Source of the DNA: Acidobacteriaceae bacterium | Lineage (GTDB): Bacteria; Acidobacteriota; Terriglobia; Terriglobales; Acidobacteriaceae | NCBI GenBank assembly: GCA_003140655.1 | Contig: PLKR01000291.1 | Coordinates: forward strand, 1-15,088 | Direction: 5' to 3' | Length of the DNA stretch: 15,088 nucleotides | Shown: in pieces, positions 7,552 through 14,905 of the stretch | How the letters are laid out: every line of letters begins with the position of its first letter | Numbering within the stretch: the stretch's first letter is position 1 | Translations under genes and position numbers: made by a program | Notes under the pieces: model-generated | Database searches by the model: none | Seen by the model: the letters and a program-made list of their open reading frames with translations, nothing else | Told to the model about the DNA's origin: nothing

Positions 7552-7803
7552 ATTTCACTCAAGAAAGCGAACGATGCTACCACAGGGATCTCCAAAGTTC
7601 CTGGCAAAGCACGGGCTTCGTTCTGGCCTCCGGCGGCCCTAAGATTGCCGACCATAGGAATAGTACGTCGATCGGCTCTTCAAAGTTCCGCAACAAGTCG
7701 AAGCATTATCTCTCCATCGGCAGCCTCCTTCAGTTGCCTTTGTGCTTCAGTTGTTCACTGCTGCTGATCCGCGCCGATGAAACGATGGGTGGAGCAGCCT
7801 CGG
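7552..7803. other. 252-nt stretch without a recognisable gene
   Basis: This lies between the permease operon's upstream palindrome and the 3' end of the RodZ-like remnant. Short open frames on both strands resemble no family. I see no clear terminator or promoter beyond the weak -35 noted for the permease operon. It probably belongs to the scarred zone that continues to 8356. Confidence 0.45.
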
Positions 7804-8040
7804 TCAGGGCACCAAGAGTGAGCCTGCCCCCGGTGCTGTCCGCAGGCCGGTGGCGTCGAAGACATAGGTTCTCGTTTCGCCTTCGTTGCCTTGAGCGGGG
7901 ATGGTCTTGCCGTTTAGCAGGAAGCTGACGCCGGCGGCGTTTCCCGCTTTCACGACGATCTCGCGGCTGGCGCGGACGGAGGTATGCGCGGGCGCGATCA
8001 GCGTTTCGTTGGCGACGACAGGGTTGCCGTCAGCCGCCAG
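7804..8040 (-). pseudogene. C-terminal fragment of a RodZ-like (DUF4115-type) protein
   Basis: The minus-strand frame from about 8040 to a TGA at 7804-7806 encodes about 78 residues. They begin LAADGNPVVANETLIAPAHT and continue VRASREIVVKAGNAAGVSFL and LNGKTIPAQGNEGETRTYVF. Regularly spaced beta strands with an 'A-x-R-E-I-V-V-K-A-G-N-A-A-G' core and 'LNGK-x-I-P-x-x-G-x-E-G-E' match what I know of the C-terminal periplasmic domain (DUF4115) of RodZ-type HTH proteins. The N-terminal HTH and transmembrane helix of that family are missing. The frame stays open to 8139, but there it is only antisense to the recombinase fragment. The family name is from recall. The absence of a start codon, RBS and N-terminus at the breakpoint is directly seen. 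Confidence 0.6.
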
Positions 8041-8356
8041 GGACTTGCGGAGGTGCCTGCACAGGATCTTGGGAGAAATGGGCCGCGAGAAGTGCGGCTT
8101 CCATGCCTTTCGGAGATACCGTGTGAACCATCTTCGCAAGCAACGAGTGCCAGAGGACCTATTGCGTTTCTGGATCGGTCACGCCGACGGGAGCGTCACA
8201 GACGGCTACTCGAAGGTCAAGGAAGATGTTGAGTTCCGCAGAATCATCGCAGAACAGGCAGGACTCGGCCTCCACATGCCCACTGTGGTACCGAAATTGC
8301 CAGTTGCGCCCATTGCACCCAAAATGGATCGGATTTTTCGGGCTCTAGGTGCTTGA
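8036..8356 (+). pseudogene. tyrosine recombinase (phage/island integrase), C-terminal catalytic fragment
   Basis: From about 8036 to a TGA at 8354-8356 the plus strand encodes the last 105 or so residues of a tyrosine recombinase. The catalytic-domain landmarks are present in order: HAFRR (the H-x-x-R motif, His codon 8102-8104, Arg codon 8111-8113), WIGHA (His codon 8180-8182) and the nucleophile in TDGYSK (Tyr codon 8207-8209). The segment LRKQRVPEDLLRFWIGHADG is typical of integrases common in acidobacterial genomes. The N-terminal core-binding domain and the first catalytic Arg are missing, so it should be inactive. The open frame reaches back to an ATG at 7901, but that part is antisense to the RodZ-like fragment. 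Its 3' end is 6 nt from the 3' end of tRNA-Pro, the classical location for an island integrase. Confidence 0.82.
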
Positions 8357-8362
8357 AAAGAT

Positions 8363-8439
<77 letters not shown>

Positions 8440-8650
8440 ACGGCGTTAGTCCTTTCATTTTACTACATGTTAGGGAACAATCCTGAGAGACCTTGATCAT
8501 CGCGTGCGCGTGTGGATGCGGACACCAACTGATTGAACCTGGGAGGTCCCCGAATCTTCACAAGTAAGCTTCCGGCTCCGAAACGGCCGGCTGCGGATTT
8601 CATGGTCGCTTCGGGCAGCGATTGAACGGCGATGAGGTGCTTCCACAACC

Positions 8651-9373
8651 TTACCGGAATCGTCGGACTAACAGGGTGTGCCGGTCTGAACGATACAGGC
8701 CGAGCACATAAAGCGTGGCTTTTCCTTTTGTCGAATAAATAACCTGGCGGATCCTGAGCAGCGGTTCATTGCGCGCAACTTTCAGAAGATTTGCCGTCGC
8801 GGGGGCGGCGGCGGTTGCATCCATTTCCTCGTCGGCATAAGCGAGTTGGATCCCGTAGCCGGTTTCCACCATAGAAAACAGCGATCCACGAGCAACGGCG
8901 CTGCGAGTGATACCGGAGAACTCCTCGGCTGGCAGATAGCAGGTTTCAACCGCGAACGGTTCATCAGCTGCGAGCCTAAGTCGCTCCAGTTTGAGCAGGC
9001 GAGTGTTGGCCGCCAGAGCCAGACGAGCCGCAACTTCTTGTTCGTTGTCAACGACGCCGAACGATAGAACCTTTGAGCAAGCGGTCAAACTTCGACCGGC
9101 CATCTGCTCGGTGAAACTGGTCAGCTTGTTGAAGTGGACTTTGGGCGGCGCCACAAATGTTCCGGCGCCACGCCTGCGCTGCACCATACCCTCCCGTTCA
9201 AGCGCGGTTAGGGCATGACGCGCCGTCATCAGACTCACCTGGTGAATCTTCGCCAGCTCCCGTTCCGAATCGACTGCATCCCCTGGTTTCAACTGCCCGT
9301 TTTCAATGCGCTTCATGATTGTGGCTTGGATTTTCTGGTATGCGGGCATTCCATTTGCGCGGCTGTTTGGCAT
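8651..9373 (-). CDS. GntR/HutC-family transcriptional regulator with UTRA ligand-binding domain, probable NagR/DasR-type amino-sugar repressor
   Basis: The product is 240 residues. The winged HTH is at about 10-75, with the canonical GntR pattern LKPGDAVDSERELAKIHQVS then ARHALTALEREGMV and the wing RRGAGTFV. The UTRA domain (about 95-235) includes LLKLERLRLAADEPFAVETC, YLPAEEF and a C-terminal LGLYRSDRHTLLVRRF. HutC-subfamily members bind a small effector in the UTRA domain. In NagR/YvoA and DasR these are GlcN-6-P or GlcNAc-6-P. The neighbours, a divergent TonB-dependent receptor and nagA, make an amino-sugar phosphate the likely signal here. The start at 9373 is favoured by GGGGA about 5 nt upstream. 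A second ATG (9349) sits eight codons in. It is probably a repressor of the receptor and of nagA and perhaps autoregulated. The specific effector is inference. Confidence 0.9.
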   Translation of the reverse strand: MPNSRANGMPAYQKIQATIMKRIENGQLKPGDAVDSERELAKIHQVSLMTARHALTALEREGMVQRRRGAGTFVAPPKVHFNKLTSFTEQMAGRSLTACSKVLSFGVVDNEQEVAARLALAANTRLLKLERLRLAADEPFAVETCYLPAEEFSGITRSAVARGSLFSMVETGYGIQLAYADEEMDATAAAPATANLLKVARNEPLLRIRQVIYSTKGKATLYVLGLYRSDRHTLLVRRFR

Positions 9374-9451
9374 GAATTCCCCAATCGTTCGGATCAGAAA
9401 CGATGATGTTTACTTCGCCTGTCCCAATAGGAACGTATAACTCTCCTAGGA

Positions 9452-9464
9452 TGTGCTATAGAGC
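9452..9464 (+). repeat. TGTRCTATAGAGC motif, copy 1
   Basis: TGTGCTATAGAGC. It differs by one base from the copy at 9522-9534. GTGCTATAGA recurs at 9743-9752, and CTATATAG at 9825-9832 overlaps the receptor -10. The core CTATAG is self-complementary. Candidate regulator-binding site, or an extended -10 (TG-n-TATAGA) without a good -35. Confidence 0.5.
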
Positions 9465-9521
9465 CGAATCGAAACGAAAACGAGCGGTCTGTGCTGGCCC
9501 TAATGCACCTCCTCTCTCCCC

Positions 9522-9534
9522 TGTACTATAGAGC
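9522..9534 (+). repeat. TGTRCTATAGAGC motif, copy 2
   Basis: TGTACTATAGAGC, 70 bp downstream of copy 1 in the same orientation and 12 of 13 bases identical. Both copies are preceded by a CTCTCC stretch. Two such matches in one intergenic region suggest a binding site rather than chance, but no protein can be assigned. Confidence 0.5.
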
Positions 9535-9698
9535 TTTCGGAGCAACCCACAGTTAGGACCACGTACAAATGAACAACTCACCATAAACCTTAATTATGAA
9601 ACTTGTAAAGAGCCGAAGCAGGATATAAGCGTAGCGGTTGGGCATTTCATACCATAACACTCTCGTTCTTTTCATTATCCACCCCTCGTTTTCCACAG

Positions 9699-9713
9699 GG
9701 CTGGTGGCCAGCC
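9699..9713. promoter_or_regulatory. GGCTGG-TGG-CCAGCC inverted repeat, candidate operator or hairpin
   Basis: A perfect 6-bp-arm palindrome lies about 90 nt upstream of the receptor -35. With a 2-nt bulge it extends to CAGG/CCTG-like outer arms. Its left half CTGGTGGC recurs as ACTGGTGGC at the nagA promoter (13569-13577). That is compatible with one regulator acting at both places, but it is equally compatible with an isolated stem-loop. Confidence 0.35.
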
Positions 9714-9803
9714 GCCTGCCCGAGACGCCGGTTCTCCTGTTGGTGCTATAGATTAAGACTAAACTCCTGAAGAAATAAAAGTCAGCTTTTCTGTATTTTC
9801 TTC

Positions 9804-9831
9804 TTGACGGCCTTCGTGAAATTACTATATA
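9804..9831 (+). promoter_or_regulatory. promoter of the TonB-dependent receptor gene
   Basis: TTGACG (9804-9809), a 16-nt spacer, and TATATA (9826-9831) form the best sigma-70-like promoter in the intergenic region. The predicted transcript would start near 9838 with a leader of about 70 nt. The -10 is embedded in the palindromic octamer CTATATAG (9825-9832), so a repressor binding there would block it. Confidence 0.6.
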
Positions 9832-9906
9832 GCATTGTCCTGACCTTTTTGCACCAGTTTTGTTTTATTGGGTTCTGTTCCACCAACGTCTTCCGGAGGT
9901 TCTGCG

Positions 9907-12900
9907 ATGCGAAAGTCAATGTGGGTTGGGATTTTGCTACTGGTCGGGATGCTCGGCGCACTGCAGTCGGCGTGGGGCCAGGAAGTAACTGCGTCCATCG
10001 TGGGCACGGTGACCGATTCGAGCGGTGCGCCCATCAAGGGCGCCGTGGTCAAGGCAACCGACATAGAACGCGGGACGGTCTGGAGCGCGGAAACGAATGA
10101 CACAGGGTCCTATAACCTGCTGCGGCTGGCGATCGGGAACTACGCCGTTAAGGTGACTGCTCCGGGCTTTGACACCGCCGTGTACCCACCGTTCGCCCTG
10201 GTGCTCAACCAGACCGCGCGCGTGGACGTGCAGTTGAAGGTGGGCAAGATCTCGGAAACTGTCGAAGTGACCGGCGCGGCCCCGCTGCTGCAAACCGAAT
10301 CCACGGACATCAGCACGCACATCGATCACGAGGTGCTGGAAAACGCTCCGTTGCTCACCAGAAACTACGGCCAGCTCACGCTGCTGACTCCTGGCGCAGT
10401 CAGCACGAATCCAGGATCCTTTACGTCGGGTCAGAACACGTTTCAGGTGGGGCGTCCTTATATCAACGGCAATCGCGAGCAGACCAGCAACTACATTCTT
10501 GATGGCATCGACAACAATCAGAACGACAACAATGAGGTGGCATACTCGCCGAGCCCCGACGCCATCCAGGAATTCAACCTCATCACCCAGAATCCATCTG
10601 CGGAGTTCGGGAATTTCCTTGGCGGCATCGTGAACACAACAATCAAGTCCGGCACGAACGCCTATCACGGCAGCGCCTTTGAATTCTGGCGGAACGACAA
10701 ACTTAATGCCAACTCCTGGGCCAACGGCCTGACTGACACTCCAAAGGCGGCTCTTCATTTCAATCAATTCGGGGCTACGCTTGGCGGTCCGATCATTAAG
10801 AACCGGCTTTTCTTTTTTGTCGATTATCAGGGACTCCGGAATCCCAATGGCTCGACGCAGACAGTCCAAGTGATGGACGCGGCGGAGCGTGGCGGAAACT
10901 TCGGGGAACTGTGCACGGCAGGATTTGACGGCGCTGGTGTGTGCGCCAATCCGGCCCAGCAGCTCTACGCGCCCGAAGCAGGTATTGCGCCCGGCAGCCG
11001 CGCAATCATTCCCAATAATAATTTGACGGCAGCCGGCCTCACTTTGAGTCCAGCTGCGACCAACATCGTCAATTCTTCTCTCTATCCTGTACCCAATGTT
11101 GCCGGCACAAACTTGTTGAACTACTCGCAAACCATCCTGAACAGTGCCGACCAGGGCGACGTGAAGATCGACTGGACGCCCAATGACAAGGACCGTGTCT
11201 CCGGGCGTTATTCGCAACAGTCCGTACGCAATCCGACTACCGAAACGTTCTTGCTGGCGAACAACGGATTCACCGATTTCAACTATCCTCTGCGCAACGG
11301 CGTGATCGATTGGACGCGCTCCATCAGCCCCACTCTATTAAACGATTTGCGCCTGGGGTTCAGCTATTTCCCGGTGAGCCAGGGTTATACAAATCCAGTA
11401 AACGAGAATTTACCGCAAACCTTTGGCATTCCGGGCTCGCCGAGTCCGTTCCTGCCGAGCATTCAAGGCTTGTTTGGAAACATTGCGACCATTGGGAATA
11501 ATCTTTCGCAGGCCAACCTTTTCGCTGATACGGTAATCCAGATTGGCGACTCAGTGGTGAAAACACGCGGAAATCACGAATTCCGAGCGGGTTTCCAGTT
11601 CAACCGTTACCGCGACAATTTCCTTTACCCTGGCAATGAAGGATTGGCTGGCTTTTTCAACTTCAACGGACAATACACAGCCAACCCTTCAGTCACGGAC
11701 GCCGTGGGGTCGGGCCTTGCCGATTTTATGTTGGGTGATCCCAATAACTTGGGCATCGGCGCTGGGGCCGGCAATCGCCACATTCAGAACAGCCTCTATT
11801 CCGTCTACGGGCAGGACGACTGGCGCGTCCGGCGGAATGTGACGTTGAATCTGGGCCTGCGCTGGGAGGTGGACACTCCGCGCGCCGCGGCAGATGGCAA
11901 CGCAGTTAACTATGCGCTGTTCGGCGGGCAAATTATCACGCCGACCGTGAATAACAGCGGCCTGGGTAAAGCGCTGTATCACCAATACAATGGCATCACC
12001 AACTTCCAGCCGCGCATCGGAATTGCCTGGCAGCCCGAATCCCTGAAGAATACGGTTGTGCGCGCCGCTTTTGGCGTCTCCAATTTCACAGAGAGCAACG
12101 GCGTGAACAACCTGCTTACACAAAACCCACCATTTGAAACGGCTCACAACGTTAAGTTCGATCCAATCGCAACCGACGTGCCACCCAGCACCTTAGATCA
12201 GGGCTTCGTTGGCTTCCCGACGGGTTGCACGCTTGCCCTGGCGGAAGCGTTCGATCCCACGTGCTTCAAGGGAGTAAATATTCACGCTTTCGACGTGAAC
12301 CTCCGGCCTGCCGTGCATTACCAATGGAACTTGAGCTTTCAGCAGCAATTCGGCAACGCTACGACCATACAACTCGGTTACGTTGGCCAGGAGAATCAGC
12401 ACCTGATGAACATCATCATGCTTCAGCAGGAACAGCTGACCGCTGACGGCACGGTGTTACCCAGTCCGTACCTGAACCCGACCTTGCTCAGTGAGGTAGG
12501 CCAGGCGCGGTACACAATTTCCGACGGCGTTTCGAACTACGATGCGCTGCAAGCCCTCTTACAAGAGCGCCTCAGCAAAGGTTTGCAGGCGCAGCTGAAT
12601 TACACGTGGTCCAAATGCATGAGTGACACGCCGGGATTCTACGGACAATACGGCGACAACGTGGCCACGGAGGCGCAGACCATCGCGGGTTGGGCCTTCC
12701 CACAGGATCCTTACCATCAGATGGGTGACTACGGCCGGTGCCCACAGAACATCAAACACCTCTTCAACGGCTATGTCGTGTACGAGTTGCCTTTCGGCCA
12801 CGGCAGGCAGTTTGGCAACGGCGTCAGCAGAGTTGTCGACGCTGTGGCGGGAGGATGGCGGGTGAGTTCCGGCTTCATCTTCCATACCGGGTTTGCCCAG

Positions 12901-13320
12901 ACTATCTTTGCCAGCGGGGACACATCCGGTACGGGAGGGTTTTCCACTCGGGCAGACTGCGTGCCGGGCGTCTCCGCGAGGGTTCCGATGACGTTTGATC
13001 CGGCTACTAAAGGCGTGCACTTTCTGAATCCAGCCGCGGTCACCAGTCCCGCTCCTGGGACTTTCGGTAATTGTCAGGTGGGCTCTTTCGACGGTCCCGG
13101 AGTCAAGACGGCGGATCTCAGCATCGCCAAGGACTTCAGGATCACCGAAACGCAAGGGGTCGAGTTCCGCATGGATGTAACGAACCTTACCAATACCCCG
13201 ATCTTCAGCTTTGGGGAAGAGTACAGCGGACAGCACACGGCCGGGGCATCCAACTATGGCGAGATATTCGCTTCGCAAGGGTCGCGGCAAATTCAGTTAG
13301 TGTTCAAGTATCGCTTCTGA
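9907..13320 (+). CDS. Oar-like TonB-dependent outer-membrane receptor with N-terminal carboxypeptidase-regulatory-like domain
   Basis: The product is 1137 residues. The ATG at 9907 is chosen because GGAGG (9895-9899) lies 7 nt upstream and the signal peptide starts there (MRKSMWVGILLLVGMLGALQ, cleavage near AWG|QE at residue 24). An in-frame ATG at 9868 would add 13 non-signal residues. Residues about 26-108 form a CarboxypepD_reg-like beta-sandwich (VTASIVGTVTDSSGAPIKGA). A TonB plug domain follows (about 120-230, with NYILDGIDNNQNDNN and GGIVNTTIKSGTN). The rest is a long beta-barrel ending in the aromatic C-terminal signature QIQLVFKYRF, as expected for assembly in the outer membrane. This architecture is strongly expanded in Acidobacteriota and often imports oligosaccharides. 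No SusD-like partner is present. Its position between an amino-sugar-type GntR regulator and nagA suggests uptake of chitooligosaccharides, GlcNAc or peptidoglycan fragments. The ligand is inferred from context only. Confidence 0.92.
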   Translation: MRKSMWVGILLLVGMLGALQSAWGQEVTASIVGTVTDSSGAPIKGAVVKATDIERGTVWSAETNDTGSYNLLRLAIGNYAVKVTAPGFDTAVYPPFALVLNQTARVDVQLKVGKISETVEVTGAAPLLQTESTDISTHIDHEVLENAPLLTRNYGQLTLLTPGAVSTNPGSFTSGQNTFQVGRPYINGNREQTSNYILDGIDNNQNDNNEVAYSPSPDAIQEFNLITQNPSAEFGNFLGGIVNTTIKSGTNAYHGSAFEFWRNDKLNANSWANGLTDTPKAALHFNQFGATLGGPIIKNRLFFFVDYQGLRNPNGSTQTVQVMDAAERGGNFGELCTAGFDGAGVCANPAQQLYAPEAGIAPGSRAIIPNNNLTAAGLTLSPAATNIVNSSLYPVPNVAGTNLLNYSQTILNSADQGDVKIDWTPNDKDRVSGRYSQQSVRNPTTETFLLANNGFTDFNYPLRNGVIDWTRSISPTLLNDLRLGFSYFPVSQGYTNPVNENLPQTFGIPGSPSPFLPSIQGLFGNIATIGNNLSQANLFADTVIQIGDSVVKTRGNHEFRAGFQFNRYRDNFLYPGNEGLAGFFNFNGQYTANPSVTDAVGSGLADFMLGDPNNLGIGAGAGNRHIQNSLYSVYGQDDWRVRRNVTLNLGLRWEVDTPRAAADGNAVNYALFGGQIITPTVNNSGLGKALYHQYNGITNFQPRIGIAWQPESLKNTVVRAAFGVSNFTESNGVNNLLTQNPPFETAHNVKFDPIATDVPPSTLDQGFVGFPTGCTLALAEAFDPTCFKGVNIHAFDVNLRPAVHYQWNLSFQQQFGNATTIQLGYVGQENQHLMNIIMLQQEQLTADGTVLPSPYLNPTLLSEVGQARYTISDGVSNYDALQALLQERLSKGLQAQLNYTWSKCMSDTPGFYGQYGDNVATEAQTIAGWAFPQDPYHQMGDYGRCPQNIKHLFNGYVVYELPFGHGRQFGNGVSRVVDAVAGGWRVSSGFIFHTGFAQTIFASGDTSGTGGFSTRADCVPGVSARVPMTFDPATKGVHFLNPAAVTSPAPGTFGNCQVGSFDGPGVKTADLSIAKDFRITETQGVEFRMDVTNLTNTPIFSFGEEYSGQHTAGASNYGEIFASQGSRQIQLVFKYRF

Positions 13321-13355
13321 GAAAGAGCGCTTCGCCCCCATATCGATCGACCTGA

Positions 13356-13394
13356 GTGGAGCCGTTACGGTTTCGGTGACGGCTCCACATTTTT
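13356..13394 (+). terminator. strong intrinsic terminator after the receptor gene
   Basis: GTGGAGCCGT (13356-13365) pairs perfectly with ACGGCTCCAC (13379-13388). Three further inner pairs, one of them G-U, close a 7-nt loop. A T-run (13390-13394) follows. It sits 36 nt past the receptor stop and faces only the plus strand, separating receptor transcription from nagA. Confidence 0.88.
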
Positions 13395-13543
13395 ATTGGC
13401 GGAAGCCGGCTCATTGCTACTGCTGACAAACCGGATGAGATTAAGAAGGCCGGGGCCTCTATGGCACAACCATCCACGGTGGAACCTATGAACACAGACT
13501 CTCGGTAGGAAAAACCGGATCCACATAGGAGGCCAGCAGGCGA

Positions 13544-13571
13544 TTGCCCGAACCACTTTTCGCGCTACACT
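13544..13571 (+). promoter_or_regulatory. candidate nagA promoter
   Basis: TTGCCC (13544-13549), a 16-nt spacer, and TACACT (13566-13571), about 55 nt before the nagA ATG. Because a strong terminator precedes it, nagA needs its own promoter, and this is the best match by eye. Confidence 0.5.
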
Positions 13572-13585
13572 GGTGGCGCACCGGG
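13569..13585. promoter_or_regulatory. dre-like operator candidate overlapping the nagA promoter
   Basis: ACTGGT (13569-13574), 5 nt, ACCGGG (13580-13585). The DasR/NagR operator (dre) in other bacteria is close to ACTGGT-CTAG-ACCAGT. Here the half-sites are similar but the centre is one base longer and GC-rich. An inner GGTG-GCG-CACC symmetry is present. It overlaps the -10 and the predicted start site, where repression would work, and shares CTGGTGGC with 9701-9708. Confidence 0.35.
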
Positions 13586-13627
13586 ATCGAACGCTCGATA
13601 ACCTGACGGGCCAAGATCTGACCAACC

Positions 13628-14806
13628 ATGATTGTCCTCTGCGCCAATCGCCTCTATACGCCGCAGGAAGAGATACAGGACCCGCTCCTGTTTATTGAGG
13701 ACGGCCTGATCTCGGCCGTTTCCTCGCGAGCTCAACAGGAAGTCCCGAAGCATGCGATGGTGGTCGATCTTACCAAAGACTTTACCGACGCCATCCTCGC
13801 GCCTGGTTTCGTCGACATTCACATGCACGGCGGCGCCGGACTCGATGTCATGCGGGCCTCGCCCGCCGAACTGCCGCATCTGAACAAATTCCTGACGACG
13901 CATGGCGTCACCGGCTATTTCCCTACCACGGTCGCTGCGCCGCTCGATCAGACTTGCCGGGCATTGGAAAAGCTTGCCGACGCCATCGCAGCGGCTTCAG
14001 TCTCCAGCAATGGCAATGCCGCGCAGGCTCGGCCGCTCGGCATCCATCTGGAAGGTCCATTCCTCAGTCACAAACGCCGCGGTGTGCATCCCCCGGAATA
14101 CCTCGTCGAGCCCACACTCGAAATCTTTGAACGTCTCTGGCAGGCCGCGCACGGGCAGGTGCGCATCATGACCATTGCGCCGGAACTTCCCGGAGCGCTG
14201 GAGGTAATTGCGGAAGCGGCACGGCGCAATGTTTGCGTGAGCATCGGCCACTCCGATGCGCAGCTGGATGCCGCCCGCGCCGGTGTCCGGGCCGGTGCCC
14301 GCCACGCCACTCACACCTTCAACGCCATGCGGCCGCTCGATCATCGCGATCCCGGCATCCTCGCCGAAGTGCTCATCGACCGGCAGCTCACCGCCGACAT
14401 CATCGCGGATGGAATTCATGTTGCTCCCGAGGTCGTGCAGCTTTTCCTGCAGGCCAAGGACGTCGAACGCGCGGTGCTGATCACCGACGCCACCGCCGCC
14501 GCGGGCATGCCCGACGGCACCTACCAACTCGGCCCCATCCAGGTCGAGGTCAAAGACGGCAGATGCACGATGGATGGAAAACTCGCCGGCAGCGTCCTGA
14601 CCATGGACTGCGCGGTTCGCAACGTGACCCGCTTCGCCGGCTGGAGCCTGCAGCACGCAGTGCGTGCCGCAACCATGAATCCTGCGCAGGCTGTGGGTTT
14701 GGGGCAAAGCTACGGAGTCCTCGCTCCCGGAGCGGAGGCCAATCTGGTGGTTCTCAGTCCCAACGGAGAAGTGCGTAGGACATTCGTTCGCGGGTGCGGC
14801 TTCTAA
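13628..14806 (+). CDS. nagA: N-acetylglucosamine-6-phosphate deacetylase
   Basis: The product is 392 residues, the usual length for NagA (EC 3.5.1.25). This cytoplasmic amidohydrolase converts GlcNAc-6-P to GlcN-6-P and acetate. All landmarks are visible. APGFVDIHMHGG gives an H-x-H metal pair (His65, His67), as in Bacillus- and Thermotoga-type enzymes rather than the E. coli type. LEGPF carries the metal-ligand Glu142, SIGHSDA His208, THTFNAMRPL His229, ADGIH His264 and ITDATAAAG the catalytic Asp287. The C-terminus closes the amidohydrolase beta-sandwich (GVLAPGAEANLVVL). No good Shine-Dalgarno precedes the ATG (CTGACCAACC), so translation may be modest or leaderless-like. It lies 307 nt after the receptor stop, beyond a terminator, with its own promoter and a dre-like operator candidate. 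NagB, a GlcNAc kinase and an inner-membrane carrier are not in the window. Confidence 0.95.
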   Translation: MIVLCANRLYTPQEEIQDPLLFIEDGLISAVSSRAQQEVPKHAMVVDLTKDFTDAILAPGFVDIHMHGGAGLDVMRASPAELPHLNKFLTTHGVTGYFPTTVAAPLDQTCRALEKLADAIAAASVSSNGNAAQARPLGIHLEGPFLSHKRRGVHPPEYLVEPTLEIFERLWQAAHGQVRIMTIAPELPGALEVIAEAARRNVCVSIGHSDAQLDAARAGVRAGARHATHTFNAMRPLDHRDPGILAEVLIDRQLTADIIADGIHVAPEVVQLFLQAKDVERAVLITDATAAAGMPDGTYQLGPIQVEVKDGRCTMDGKLAGSVLTMDCAVRNVTRFAGWSLQHAVRAATMNPAQAVGLGQSYGVLAPGAEANLVVLSPNGEVRRTFVRGCGF

Positions 14807-14818
14807 CTAATAACATCG

Positions 14819-14901
14819 GCCACGGATTTCCACGGATCAACGCGGATAAGGCTTTTAGAATATTTTTGGATTATCCGTGACAATCCGTGTGAATCTGTGG
14901 C
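14819..14901. repeat. 31+31 bp imperfect inverted repeat built of CACGGAT units
   Basis: The left arm (14819-14849) and right arm (14871-14901) are reverse complements at 24 of 31 positions around a 21-nt AT-rich loop. Each arm is itself made of three degenerate ~10-nt units of the type CCACGGATTT / CCACGGATCAA / CGCGGATAA. It begins 12 nt after the nagA stop and ends 4 nt before the 3' end of the convergent gene, so it could serve as a shared transcript end. The unit structure also looks like a dispersed intergenic palindrome family. Confidence 0.8.
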
Positions 14902-14905
14902 TGAG

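Larger units (their letters stand above)
9374..9906. promoter_or_regulatory. 533-nt divergent control region between gntR and the receptor gene
   Basis: No protein or RNA gene is recognisable here. The region is AT-rich compared with its flanking genes. It holds two near-identical 13-mers (9452-9464 and 9522-9534), a shorter related copy (9743-9752), a palindrome TCCTAGGA (9444-9451), a GC-rich hairpin (9699-9713), the receptor promoter (9804-9831) and its RBS (9895-9899). A good minus-strand promoter for gntR could not be picked by eye. An unannotated small RNA or long leader cannot be excluded. Confidence 0.6.

Noticed and set aside
7901..8035. N-terminal part of the recombinase frame starting at ATG 7901
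   Set aside because: This part is antisense to the RodZ-like fragment and has no recombinase features. The frame is open only by chance across the junction.
8463..8648. Short frame (61 residues, TTG start) directly after gntR, in its direction
   Set aside because: The spacing is operon-like, but the start is TTG without an independent RBS, the sequence resembles no family, and its end overlaps the probable tRNA promoter region. Not enough to call a gene.
9509..9520. 12-bp match (TCCTCTCTCCCC) to the tRNA-Pro 3' region as a possible att site
   Set aside because: It is in the opposite orientation to the tRNA copy and stops before the CCA end. Attachment-site repeats should be direct, so this is probably coincidence in a pyrimidine-rich stretch.
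9937..11217. 426-residue minus-strand open frame
   Set aside because: It is wholly antisense to the TonB-dependent receptor, whose domains and terminal signature are unambiguous.
14819..14901. CRISPR-like array from the repeated CACGGAT units
   Set aside because: Units are only about 10 nt, degenerate, contiguous without spacers and arranged as an inverted repeat. No cas gene is present.
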